Source of the DNA: Adiantum capillus-veneris
Taxonomy: Eukaryota; Streptophyta; Polypodiopsida; Polypodiales; Pteridaceae
NCBI GenBank assembly: GCA_014529385.2
Contig: CM043967.1
Span: 2,144,501-2,208,500, forward strand
Length of the DNA: 64,000 nt
Direction: 5' to 3'
In this document: piece after piece, positions 21,420 to 32,956 of the stretch
Position numbering within the stretch: the first letter of the stretch is position 1
Layout: every line of letters begins with the position of its first letter
The notes under the pieces: model-generated
The model's database searches: none
What the model saw: the letters and a program-made list of their open reading frames with translations, nothing else
Told to the model about the DNA's origin: nothing
Translations under genes and position numbers: made by a program

Positions 21420-24195
21420 TGTAAGGTCTCTGACCCCAATCAAAAAGAACACCATTGTACCTTGAAACGAATATAATGGAAAAATGTTCCTATTTTTAGT
21501 AGTTTTCCAAATTCTACCAGTACCATGATGTTTAGACTGTTTTAAAGCTTGGAAATGTGAATTAAAATAATTTTTGAAAAAAATTTCCAAAACTAATAAG
21601 TTTTTGGTCACCCAACCCATCCAGTTTTGATCGTCTCGAAAAACTGCACCCGTACCCCAAATTTGAAAAAAAAAGCATTTTCGGACCCCGGGAGCTGCTA
21701 AATATGGTAGGTACTCAGGCCAGTACGCCTTAGTTAGAGCTTGCTATAACAATTTTTGGCATCAAAATACGACTCGTATGACCCGTTTTAGCCTAGAATC
21801 AAAATTTCTCAAAATTGTTCGGGGAGGTATCGAGGGGCCGGGACTGTGTGGGAACAGTTCTAGGCCACTCCAAATCAGCTTTAGCAGCTAGGCGGCGCCC
21901 TCTTGCCTTGTGGGAGTCTTGGGAGAGTTTCTAAGCCAGTAACTAAGCCTCAGAGCCAGTTAACCAAGCCAACCTAACACTTGGTGGGTAGGGGAACTAG
22001 ACTCGCCAATGGAGAGACTGAGTGCTCCTACAGATGCATTTAGCAAGGCTGGTCAATTTTCAGCCTATAGGAGCCTATTTAAAGGCCTACTCACACACAC
22101 ACACACACATATATGCTCACACACACACACAGTGCACACACACACACCTACACACACTAGGAAGGTGCTGCCGGTACACACACCTTTTGAAGAAGAAGCA
22201 AGGAGGGAGGTGCTATCCAATTCTCGCCTCAAGAAGCTCAATTAGATCAAAGAATCGAGAAGATTATCAACCCTTAATCACGGTAACCACGATTTAATTA
22301 ATGCCTTCCGTAAATTCTTTTCATTACCATCTAAATTTCTCGTCTATTATGCTTATTCCTAGTCGCAATTCTCTATAATTACTCTCTAATTTCTCCTTAA
22401 CCATATTCTGTTATGTAATCATCATCCCATAGCTGAATTATCAGCCATTCATTACTCTTGATTAATGATTAGTGCATGATTATTAAAATTTTCTCTCTCT
22501 AGGTAGCATAGTAATTAATCGGTAAGCTGGTAATTGTGTAGATTGATGAGAATCACTCTTTCTATCACCCATTAATATTGTAGCTGAATTAGATTCATTT
22601 CTCTTATGCATTAGGATATAATTAAGGTAAGATTAATCTGTCATTAAGTCTCTAAGAGGTGGGCTTTCTCACACCTATGCATGCGGTGATTCTGCACCAT
22701 CTATTTGCTAGGAAATAGATTAATTATACTTAATTCATCTCTCTGGTAATTCCATTAGTGAAATCCTATTATTCTTAATCATGTAAGCCGAGTAATTATC
22801 TTTAGAGCCGGTTTCCATAGAATTATATGTCATCCATAATGATTGCTATATGGAAAAATCTAGAACTCTCATATAGGAGGGATTAATTGATGTTACTAAT
22901 CTATCTATTGGGTTGTTGAGACGCTTACAAACCTTAGCTTTTTCTCCAAGATATCTATTTAAAATAGTGAGTGAAATGGCCCCGGTTAAGAGAACACACT
23001 TCGGTGGTGCCCACGACCGCGAGGCAGGAAGAAGCAATGTCAATGGAAAGGGAAAAGCTTCCATGGAGGAACAAATACCGGCCATCTCACAAGCCATTGA
23101 CGAAGAAATGGAAGAGATAGGTCATAATTTTATTCAAGTCGTTTGAATTAACATTGCACACGTTTAGTTAGGAATGAACATATCCCCAAACATGTTGGAG
23201 AAATCCGACGGAAACCTCGGCATTGAATTCATTGTACATTAAGTTCTAAAGTAGGAAAGAAATGATTGATGGGTATGCTGTTTGTAATAGGAAAGAACGT
23301 CTGCTAGGAAAAATTTAGCTCGACATGTTCATTTTACTTCCAATGTTGATTCAGTCGTGACCCCCCTCCTGATCACAGGGGGCAGAGTTCCTCGTTAAGG
23401 GCTCTTAAATCCACCACTTGCTTTTTATGCGGTGGATACCCACGACTTGCTTTCTATGCGCTGGGACCCCACGTCTTGCTTTCTATGTTGTGGGAGTGTC
23501 CATGACGTGGTTTCTATGCAGTGGACAAACCTAGTTGTATGGGCAGCTAGGTGACAACGGGAGGAGTGAACTCTCGCTGGAGGGGGGATGTTGTAGCTCC
23601 AGAACATTGGAATTTTAATGAATAAGTTTGAGTATAATTTTTACTAGAATACTGTCTTGGTGTTGTTTGTAAAACTAGTTGAAGGGCTGTCTTAACGAAC
23701 AATGTGATTCGCAACTAAACAAGGAATGTTTATGTTGAACAACCTTTGTGGTAGTAATTAGGTCACACAAGGAAGTGTGAGTATGGGGGTGGAAAGTGGG
23801 GGCTTGGCTCAGGTTGCCAATTGCTACGAGATGGGTGGTCCCGATTGGTCGGAAACTCTCTGTCCCAGTGCTTACTTCGATATTAGTAATACTCATTGCC
23901 CCTAGAGCGGTGAAATCTCGAGAGTATGTGCCGCTGAAACATGGGGAAAAAGGCACTCGGGATTTCTCTCCTCTTGAAAGGTGGGTCTTAGGATCGCTAA
24001 ATAGTTTAAGTATGCTTCCCCTGCGAGGTGGATCTAGATCTTCCTGCTAGTAGGCTCGAACTCGACTCACTTTGTGATGAGAGATCGTCCGCTAGTCGAA
24101 CCCTGAACCATTTTTTTTGCTTTCACAATAGATCTAGTGGCCACCAGGGTCACCATCAAATCCGCTGGTTGATACGGCAGGGTGGGGACCTCACA
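21420..24195 (+). repeat. 3' LTR of the 10.66-kb chromovirus
   Basis: This is the 2776-bp partner of 13540-16293, with the same TATA-like box, CA tracts, small open frame (22976-23146), minisatellite and downstream open stretch. Differences are scattered substitutions plus a few indels, for example a 29-bp block near 22165 absent from the 5' LTR. It ends CTCACA at 24195 and is followed by CAAAG. Confidence 0.95.
22976..23146 (+). CDS. Small open frame inside the 3' LTR (56 aa)
   Basis: This is the counterpart of the frame at 15065-15235. Start, length and stop are the same and the C-terminal segment is unchanged. Substitutions fall mainly in the middle. Whether it is translated is unknown. 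Confidence 0.3.
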   Translation: MAPVKRTHFGGAHDREAGRSNVNGKGKASMEEQIPAISQAIDEEMEEIGHNFIQVV

Positions 24196-25328
24196 CAAAG
24201 CAACTTCAACCCTGGAATGGAGGGAGAAGTTCAGATACTTCATGGATTCCTCTTTCAAATGGTTCCCCTAGCTCTCAAAACTTGGGAAGGGCTCCTTGGA
24301 CCCCGTCTCGCGGGAAGTTGCAAGCTTGGTAAACAACAAAGGAATTTATAAACTCTCTCATCTTTGGGATGACAGAAGCTTTTCTAGAAGGATGTGGAGC
24401 TTGTAGTAGTGCAACATAACTTGGGTATGTACGAAAGGCTTTTGATTGGTAGACTATTCAAAGTGCTTGCAACCTCACCTCCACCTGTTAATGGATCAAA
24501 AATTGACTAGAGAGCCTGGCATTGGCCGAAGGATAGAGTGTTCACGCTTTCCAAGACTAAGAATACCTATAATATGTTGATATACAAAGCGGATTGGTTC
24601 GTCCTACTCACCAAAATCTAAAAGAAAAATTGGTATGAAGAGGATTGGCAACATAGTGTTAAGGACATTTGGGAGACTCAATGGCTAGAAGATATGAAGA
24701 TATTCAGCTAGAAGGTGCCATGCGGAGCCTTGCCTACTGGTATTAAGGAGTGAACTAGAGTAGAGGACTCGGCTCTGTTGACACCTACTCTCGCTGTAGG
24801 TCATTCTCCAAAGACTCTCTTCATTTATTCATCATGTGCCCTACTCCACAGGGGTTGGCGGCTAAGGTGTGCAAATGGGTACGGAGAACTTGAAAGACAA
24901 TCTTCTTTACCGACAACCTGATCTTGGGGGGGCGTGGATTCCAAAGCCCGAAAATTTTGGTGTGCACCCAGATTACTTTTGCTACCTGAATCAGGTCTGG
25001 AAGTCTAGGAATATACGGGTATTTGAGGCCAAGCTAGTGGTAGCTTGTTTTGATGATAATGTGCGCATGAGCACTGAGCTCATCCATGGTATTGAAGCTA
25101 GAAGAGGGTCACTGGATAAAGATGAAGATTTGGACTCCTGCATTAAGCTGCTTGGAACACTCAAGAGGGTAGGTTTATAACCACTAGTATTATATCTTTT
25201 CTTGTGTACAAGCCTCTGTTGGAGCCCTAGTCTCCCCAAGGCACATGTAGTGCTTGTGGGAAATTGTATTCTTTTTTAGTTAATATAAATTCTCTCAACT
25301 CACAATTGTGAGTATGGCAAAAAAAAAA
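24196..25328 (+). pseudogene. LINE array copy 2, 3' part
   Basis: This continues the interrupted copy from CAAAGCAACTTCAACCC. It carries the zf-RVT region (PCGALPTGIKE, about 24720) and the C-terminal block. A frame at 24869-25180 stays open over the LINE C-terminus (YFCYLNQVWKSRNIRVFE). It ends with the palindrome at 25298-25313 and an A-rich tail. Confidence 0.88.
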
Positions 25329-25695
25329 GATGTTTGCATGATCAAGTACCCACTTTCATTTCTGCAGATTTGGATTACGTAAAAATTTCAACTAGTCTCA
25401 AGTGGGAAAATAAAGGACCCCATCGGATGGGATTGGACCATCAATGTTGTTCAAATGCATTTATGTTAACCTGAGTTGCTTGTTGTAGTTGGAACCCTTT
25501 GGATGCCCTGGCTCGGATTGTGAGCAGGGCTTGACTTGTTCTTTTGTTGATATGTTTATTATATCATCACTCACATTCGTGACATCTGGGGGGGGGGAAA
25601 AAGGCATTTCATGTAGTTTATATAGCAGATCACCCTTTTGTCCTCATTTGTTAGTAGATATTTGAAAGCTTTTTAGAACATTAATTCAACTTTTT

Positions 25696-27909
25696 GAAAG
25701 TTTGTGCTCCTCCCCTTCCATAGCAGAGTCACCATGATCAATGCTTTCATAATCCCGTACATCTCAATTGTATCACTGTTGCTGAAACTAAGCAAATCCA
25801 ATTGGAAAGAACTCTTGAAGCCTATCAAACGGTTCGTGGAAAAACAACACAAAATCCTAAACCTCTTGCCAATGGGGAAGATGGGAATGGGTAGCAAGGC
25901 CAAAGACTCAAAGCAGAGTTGGGATAATTGAGCCCATGGTTCATGCAGAAACTTTGTGGGCCAAACTGGTGACCTCATTGACGCACCAATAGGAGGAATG
26001 GGCTATTATGGCATGGGATATGATTAAGGAAGCAAAGCTTGCCTCAGAAGGGGGCACTTGGAAGAATGCCACAATGCAAGACATTATTTTGGCACCCTTT
26101 TGGACACTCCTGAATCTTGGAGGCTTTATAGGGGAGCTAGTGAGAAAGTGCAACAAAGCAACTTCAACCCTGGAATGGAGGGAGAAGTTCAGATACTTCA
26201 TGGATTCCTCTTTCAAATGGTTCCCCTAGCTCTCAAAACTTGGGAAGGGCTCCTTGGACCCCGTCTCGAGGGAAGTTGCAAGCTCTGAAAACAACAAAGG
26301 AATTTATAAACTCTCTCATCTTTGGGATGACAGAAGCTTTTTCTAGAAGGATGTGGAGCTTGTAGTGATGCAACATAACTTCGGTATGTACGAAAGGCTT
26401 TTGATTGGTAGACTATTCGAAGTGCTTGCAACCTCACCTCCACCTGTTAATGGATCAAAAATTGACCGGAGAGCTTGGCATTGGCTGAAGGATAGAGTGT
26501 TCGCACTTCCCAAGACTCACAATACCTATAATATGCTGATATACAAAGCGGATTGGTTCCTCCTACTCACGAAAATCTAAAGAAAAAATTGGTATGAAGT
26601 GTATTGGCAACAGAGTGTTAAGGACATTTGGGAGACTCAATGGCTAGACGATATGAAGATATTCATCTAGAAGGTGCTATGCGGAGCCTTGCCTACTGGT
26701 ATTAAGGTGTGAACTAGAGTAGAGGGCTCGCCTCTGTTGACACCTACTCTGGCTGTAGGTCATTCTCCAAAGACTCTCTTCATTTATTCATCATGTGCCC
26801 TACTCCACAGGGGCTGGCGGCTAAGGTGTGCATATGGGTACGGAGAACTTGAAACACAATCTTCTTTACCGACAATTGATCTTGGGGGTCGAGGATTCCA
26901 ATGCCCGAACATTTTGGTGTGCACCCAGATTACTTTTGCTACCTGAATCAGGTCTGGAAGTCTAGGAATATACGGGTATTTGAGACCAAGCTGGCAGTAG
27001 CTTGTTTTGATGATAATGTGTGGATGAGCACTGAGCTCATCCATGGTATTGGAGCTAGAAGAGGGTCACTGGATAAAGATAAAGATTTGGACTCCTCGAT
27101 CAAAAATTGACTAGAGAGCCTAGCATTGGCCGAAGGATAGAGTGTTCGCGCTTCCCAAGACTCAGAATACCTATAATATGCTGATATACAAACCGGATTG
27201 GTTCGTCCTACTTACCAAAATCAAGAAGAAAAATTGGTATGAAGAGGACATTTGGGAGACTCAATGGCTAGAATATATGAAGATATTGATCTAGAAGGTG
27301 CTTTGCGGAGCCTTGCCTATTGGTATTAAGGTGTGAACTAGAGTAGAGGGCTCGGCTCTGTTGACACCTACTCTGGCTGTAGGTCATCCTCCAAAAACCC
27401 TCTTCATTTATTTATCATGTGCCCTATTCATTGGGATTGGCGGATAAGGTGTGCAAATGGGTACGGAGAACTTGAAAGACAATCTTCTTTACCGACAACC
27501 TGATCTTGGGGGGGCGTGGATTCCAAAGCCCGAACATTTTGGTGTGCACCCAGATTACTTTTGCTACCTGAATCAGGTCTCGAAGTCTAGGAATATACGG
27601 GTATTTGAGGCCAAGCTGGCGGTAGCTTGTTTTGATGATAATGTGCGCATGAGCACTGAGCTCATCCATGGTATTGAAGCTAGAAGAGGGTCACTGGATA
27701 AAGATGAAGATTTGGACTCCTGCATTAAGCTGCTTGGAACACTCAAGAGGGTAGGGTTATAACCACTAGTATTATATCTTTTCTTGTGTACAAGCCTCTG
27801 TTGGAGCCCTAGTCTCCCCAAGGCACATGTAGTGCTTGTGGGAAATTGTATTCTTTTTTAGTTAATATAAATTCTCTCAACTCACAATTGTGAGTATGGC
27901 AAAAAAAAA
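25696..27909 (+). pseudogene. LINE array copy 3, with internal partial duplication
   Basis: The copy runs from the landmark through the post-RT region to the C-terminus. At about 27097 it jumps back: the text GATTTGGACTCCT is followed by CGATCAAAAATTGACTAGAG, which belongs about 0.65 kb earlier in the unit. The C-terminal part is then repeated and ends with the palindrome at 27880-27895 and an A-tail. The junction shows only one or two bases of overlap, so end-joining or template switching is more likely than recombination between long matches. The C-terminal frame is open at 27451-27762. Confidence 0.88.
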
Positions 27910-28275
27910 GATGTTTGCATGATCAAGTACCCACTTTCATTTCTGCAGATTTGGATTACGTAAAAATTTCAACTAGTCTCAAGTGGGAAAATAAAGGACC
28001 CCATCGGATGGGATTGGACCATCAATGTTGTTCAAATGCATTTACATTAACCTGAGTTGCTTGTTGTAGTTGGAACCCTTTGGATGCCCTGCCTCCGATT
28101 GTGAGCAGGGCTTGACTTGTTCTTTTTTTGATATGTTTATTATATCATCACTCACATTCGTGACTTCTGGGGGAAAAAAAAAGGCATTTCATGTAGTTTA
28201 TATGGCAGATCACCCTTTTGTCCTCATTTGTTAGTAGATATTTGAAAGCTTTTTAGAACATTAATTCAGCTTTTT

Positions 28276-29849
28276 GAAAGTTTGTGCTCCTCCCCTTCCA
28301 TAGCAGAGTCACCATGATCAATGCTTTCATGATCCCGTACATCTCAATTGTATCACCGTTGCTAAAACTAAGCAAATCCAATTGGAAAGAATTCTTGAAG
28401 CCTATCAAACGGTTCTTGTGGAAAAACAACACAAAATCCTAAACCTCTTGCCAATGGGGAAGATGGGAATGGGTAGCAAGGCCAAAGAGTCAAAGCAGAG
28501 TTGGGATTATTGAGCCCATGGTTCATGCAGAAACTCTGTGTGCCAAACTAGTGACCTCATTGACGCACCAATAGGAGGAATGGGCTATTATGGCATGCGA
28601 TATGATTAAGGAAGCAAAGCTTGCCTCAAAAGAGGACACTTGGAAGAATGCCACAATGCAAGACAAGATTTTGGCACCCTTTTGGACACTCCTGAATCTT
28701 GGAGGCTTTATAGGGGAGCTAGTGAGAAAGTGCAACAAAGCAACTTCAACCCTGGAATGGAGGGAGAAGTTCAGATACTTCATGGATTCCTCTTTCAAAT
28801 GGTTCCCCTAGCTCTCAAAACTTGGGAAGGGCTCCTTGGACCCCGTCTCGCGGGATGTTGCATGCTTGGTAAACAACAAAAGAATTTATAAACTCTCTCA
28901 TCTTTGGGATGACATAAGCTTTTTCTAGAAGGATGTGGATCTTGTAGTGATGCAACATAACTTGGGTATGTACGAAAGGCTTTTGATTGGTAGACTATTC
29001 GAAGTGCTTGCAACCTCACCTCCACCTCTTAATGGATCAAAAATTGACTAGAGAGCCTGGCATTGGCCAAAGGATAGAGTGTTCGCACTTCCCAAGACTC
29101 AGAATACCTATAATATGCTGATATACAAACCGGATTGGTTCGTCCTACTTACCAAAATCTGGAAGAAAAATTGGTATGAAGAGGACATTTGGGAGACTCA
29201 ATGGCTAGAATATATGAAGATATTGATCTAGAAGGTGCTTTGCGGAGCCTTGTCTACTGGTATTAAGGTGTGCACTAGAGTAGAGGGCTCGGCTCTGTTG
29301 ACACCTACTCTGGCTGTAGGTCATCCTCCAAAAACCCTCTTCATTTATTCATCATGTGCCCTATTCATTGGGGCTGGCGGCTAAGGTGTGCAAATGGGTA
29401 CGGAGAACTTGAAAGACAATCTTCTTTACCGACAACCTGATCTTGGGGGGGCGTGGATTCCAAAGCCCGAACATTTTGGTGTGCACCCAGATTACTTTTG
29501 CTACCTGAATCAGGTCTGGAAGTCTAGGAATATACGGGTATTTGAGGCCAAGCTGGCGGTAGCTTGTTTTGATGATAATGTGCGCATGAGCACTGAGCTC
29601 ATCCATGGTATTGGAGCTAGAAGAGGGTCAGTGGATAAAGATGAAGATTTGGACTCCTGCATTAAGCTGCTTGGAACACTCAAGAGGGTAGGTTTATAAC
29701 CACTAGTATTATATCTTTTCTTGTGTACAAGCCTCTGTTGGAGCCCTAGTCTCCCCAAGGCACATGTAGTGCTTGCGGGAAATTGTATTCTTTTTTAGTT
29801 AATATAAATTCTCTCAACTCACAATTGTGATTATGGGAAAAAAAAAAAA
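28276..29849 (+). pseudogene. LINE array copy 4
   Basis: This is the last unit of the array, closely matching copies 2 and 3, with the 73-codon block open at 28590-28811 and the C-terminal frame open at 29388-29699. It ends ACTCACAATTGTGATT (one change from the perfect palindrome), then an A-run at 29838-29849. Its downstream flank lacks the roughly 115-bp second LINE end present after copies 1-3. Confidence 0.88.
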
Positions 29850-30302
29850 GATGTTTGCATGATCAAGTACCCACTTTCATTTCTCCAGATTTGGATTACA
29901 TAAAAATTTCAACTAGTCTCAAGTGGGAAAATAAAGGACCCCATCGAATGGGATTGGACCATCAATGTTGTTCAAATGCAATTACGTTAACCTGAGTTTC
30001 TTGTTGTAGTTGGAATTTATATGGCATTTCATGTACTTTATATGGCAGATCACCCTTTTGTCCTGATTTTTTAGTAGATATTTGAAAGCTTTTTAGAACA
30101 TTAATTCAGCTCTTCAAAAGAGTACATTTAATTTGTAACATTCCTCGAGGTTTGAAATATGACACCATATCGAATGAATTAGCTCTCCTATTGGCTATCT
30201 CCTATTTTTATTGATTTCTTTCGGAGATCCCTCTGGATTCCCTCCCAACCCAACTTCTTGCCACTGAGAAGGCTTCCACGTACACCTTTATAAAATTGAA
30301 AG

Positions 30303-30385
30303 GACCGTATTCGAACCCTCCTACCAGCGGCCCAATATTCTAAGAGGACGCCCCTAACCAAGGAAGCGGGGATGCTGAGTTGACT
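30303..30385 (-). mobile_element. Possible tRNA-derived SINE head
   Basis: On the minus strand, TGGTTAGGGGC (near 30350-30360) resembles a pol III A box and GGTTCGAATAC (30307-30317) a B box, about 35 bases apart. No cloverleaf can be completed, so it is not called as a tRNA. A SINE 3' body or tail was not identified with confidence. Confidence 0.3.
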
Positions 30386-30424
30386 TATTCGGCTAACCTA
30401 TGCTATAAAAAAACTCTTCAATCG

Positions 30425-30533
30425 GTGCTCGTCTCCTGCGTGCTTGCCCACCGACCTCAGTTCGTGCCCGTCTCTTGCACGCTTGCCCACCGCCCTCAAC
30501 CCGTGCTCGTCTCCTGCATGGCCACCTGCTGCC
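30425..30533 (+). repeat. 39-bp GC-rich tandem repeat
   Basis: Two full units and one partial unit start at 30425, 30464 and 30503 with GTGCTCGTCTCCTGC-type text. The period is 39 bp, a multiple of three, so all three frames stay open across it. It lies in a short GC-rich patch and no gene is recognised. Confidence 0.75.
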
Positions 30534-30806
30534 TACTTGCGCGCACATCCTCTCCTGTCTCATTGCCGCGTTGCCCAATTTTCCTGGCAGCGTATCGTGT
30601 TCGATTCTATCTAATTTATGAATTTATGTGATTGGGTACCCCATACGATCATGATGAAAAATTAAACGTATATTTCTTCTCGCTCAAATGTTGCTAAAGC
30701 TGCCTTGCACATCACTCGTGCACATGTTGAGGAGCTTAGTTTGATATATTTGTACTTTTTTTTGTCTAGAAGTGTAACTTTTTTTTAGTATTCCTTTTTT
30801 TTTGCT

Positions 30807-32345
30807 GTACTCACTCAACTAAGTGAGTTGAGGTAATATTAAAAGAAAGCATACAACTCCTCCATGTTCAAAATGAGCCATAGAGTCCAAAAAAAATCAC
30901 ACCAAATATGTCAACCTGACAGAGGATCCACCCCACCAATCAACAGTTTCTAAAGACTCCAACCATCACAGCAAACAACATTCAACAAAACCAGAAATCG
31001 ACTTTACAAGGGGCCATACCAAAAAAAAAAAGGGACGTCCTTGATAGCACAGAGAACAGACCATTAAGATGAAGAGTACCTTCGGTTGCCACGAGAGAGC
31101 TCTCCCCCCAAAGTAGAGTCGTCCATGTACATCACAAATTGGGCGGGGCCCAAGTCCCCATCACCGACTCGAATAGGCTACATATCCTCCAATCCCAAGA
31201 GAACAAACAAAGCTATCATCTGACCAGCGATCTGGCTATTTGGGCAAGCCAAGCCACCAAAAGAGAAAACATTGCCAACGTTTCAACCTTCGATCACAAT
31301 GAGTACCACATCTAAAGATCCTCTTCCTCATTCTCATCCCCCTGACAAACCAGGAACCACCATTGAACACATGCATCATTTTGTTGCAGGAGCAGTTCAG
31401 AGGGGCCCCCTTCACCGGGGCCAAATCTAGGGGTGAGGAAGGAGGAGGACACTGAAGCGACCTGCAGAGCAGCGTGACCTCTCACCCTAGATCATAACCA
31501 ATAAATTACAGATTCTACCCATGCTTGTGCCGAGCCATGACATCTTCCAAGGATCCTAGATACATCGGCTTATAGGGGATCCACCTCACAACAATGCCCG
31601 AGCCGATACCTTTACCCATGTGATTCCTTCCTTGCAGAGCTCCTAACCCTTTTCCATTCATCCGAGTTCATTTGTTTCCCAATGGTGCAGATCGATCCCC
31701 TACTTTCTTGGATTCTCTCAACAGACTTAGCGGTTTCCATCACGTTCTCAAATGTTCGAGAGTTCCTTGCTTTCCAAATATGTTTGAAATAACAAAATCT
31801 CACAATTTGCATTGTAATGAGCATTACTTCCACAAAATCACTTTACTGGGTTTCAGAAACTCTTTCCAGTTGCATTTGGCTAGCTTAGGCAATGGACCAT
31901 GGAAGGCTATATAAGGGAGCATAAATGAGTTGATTACCTTCACTCTACTTTGGAAGGGAAGAAGCACATACTCCCACCGTCACATCTTGTTCCTTACCTT
32001 CTCCATAACACATAAGAATATTTGCTTGTGAGTTACGTCCACCCCCAAAGGAGCTCCCAAGTGTCGGAATATCTTCCCTTTTGACACTATCTCCCAATCC
32101 ACATAGTTGGATCAAACGAGTCTTTCGTGGAGAGAGAAATCATTCTTGGGTTTTCAATCCTACACTTTGATCATGATGCTAAGGCATAAGTCTGTACTCA
32201 AACATTAAAGGGGCAAGTGGAAACCTTTCTTTATTGATCTTTTGACCTCAAATGCCCCCACAATCCTCTCATTGAAAAGGAGCTCCGAGTATTCCTACAT
32301 GGATCCAATTTTCTACATGAGATATAAATAGATGCTGGACTCATT
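30807..32345 (-). pseudogene. LINE fragment, minus strand, with internal deletion
   Basis: Read on the minus strand, the copy starts near 32345 with an RT-side motif (GAFEVKRSIKKG, about 32250). It passes through IFRHLGAPLG (about 32070), LPFQSRVKVINSFMLPYIAF and CNWKEFLKPSK (about 31860). It then jumps near 31835 directly to the C-terminal block HIWKARNSRTFENV and WKRVRSS. About 0.9 kb that lies between these blocks in other copies is missing. The 3' UTR contains a GATGTATCTAGGATCC-like stretch shared with the copy at 35.9-36.6 kb. A variant terminal palindrome (ACTCACTTAGTTGAGTGAGT on the minus strand) lies at about 30809-30828. Confidence 0.75.
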
Positions 32346-32769
32346 TTGCAAAAAAACAATTTGGCAAAACTCTCTAATTGTGAGTGGTATGAATTAAAAC
32401 CAAAATATTACATTATAGGCCATGCTCAAATTGAGCCAGTCATCACCACCAACATAGACCAACTCCAAAAGAAATAGACAATAGTTTTGATGGCTGATAC
32501 GCTCACCACACATAGACCAGGACCAACCAAGAGAATGTACCACATAAGAAGAGGATCCCCCAAATGTGGGGAATCACAAATTCCGTCACCAACCAAAGAG
32601 ATTCCACCAAACAATGACCACCCAGAAGGAGTCCGAGCCGAGTAGACACCAAGAAAACATAGGTAGTCCTTGTTGGGATGCGAGGTTTTGTTGCATCTCT
32701 TGTGTAAACAATCTCTTCCACCCAAAAAAGTCATGTGTCAATAGCCCATGTGAAGAACCCCTTACAGTC
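32346..32769. other. Spacer with a weak LINE-end trace
   Basis: ATTGTGAGTGG at about 32377 looks like half of the LINE terminal palindrome. Overlapping minus-strand frames at 32426-32771 are open but match nothing I recognise. Confidence 0.3.
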
Positions 32770-32956
32770 ATGTGTAAAGACTAGACACTTGTATTTGTGC
32801 ATAGGTAGCCACATCTTGTGCTCATGTGTCAAAAGGTTGTCTCTTTTGGGTGCATTAGTTTCTCTCTCAAGCTCTACACTAACCTCTCCCATCATGCTTT
32901 TAGCATGAATGGCACGCTAACCTATCCTCCTTAACCCTACAACTGGTATCAGAGCT
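32770..32956 (+). repeat. Orphan LTR end with tRNA-iMet primer site
   Basis: ACAACTGGTATCAGAGCTTTGG (site at 32944-32955) is a good initiator-tRNA-Met primer site preceded by CCCTACA, a plausible LTR end. The upstream bases are rich in short TC tracts. The LTR start is only a guess (TGTGTAAAG near 32770). No gag, pol or second LTR was found downstream, so this is the front end of a truncated element. Confidence 0.45.

Larger units (their letters stand above)
13540..24195 (+). mobile_element. Ty3/gypsy chromovirus with 2.75-kb LTRs, full length but dead
   Basis: This is a complete 10,656-bp LTR retrotransposon on the plus strand. It has a 5' LTR of 2754 bp, a tRNA-iMet primer site, a leader with an extra reading frame, gag-protease-RT-RNase H-integrase-chromodomain, a polypurine tract, and a 3' LTR of 2776 bp. 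Both sides are flanked by CAAAG. The LTRs start TGTAAGG and end CTCACA. Long LTRs, iMet priming and a C-terminal chromodomain fit the Del/Tekay group of plant chromoviruses, but the clade call is inferred. The LTRs differ by several percent by eye, so it is not a very recent insertion. A stop at gag codon 2, several pol stops and two frameshifts silence it. Confidence 0.95.
11264..30100 (+). repeat. Tandem array of a ~1.93-kb LINE-derived unit
   Basis: The same landmark (GAAAGTTTGTGCTCCTCCCC) starts copies at 11264, 13196, 25696 and 28276. The first spacing is 1932 bp. The second is 12.5 kb, because a 10.66-kb LTR element is inserted and 121 bp are missing. The third is 2580 bp, because about 0.65 kb is duplicated inside copy 3 (junction near 27097). 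Each unit holds the last ~1.6 kb of a LINE, its 3' palindrome and A-tail, then about 350 bp of flank. That flank contains a second short LINE 3' end in copies 1-3; the last copy lacks about 115 bp of it. Sharing of non-LINE flank shows that the copies arose by DNA duplication, not by four separate insertions. Confidence 0.9.

Noticed and set aside
30380-30631. Plus-strand 83-codon frame
   Set aside because: It is open because of a 39-bp GC-rich repeat; no domain, and no start context of note.
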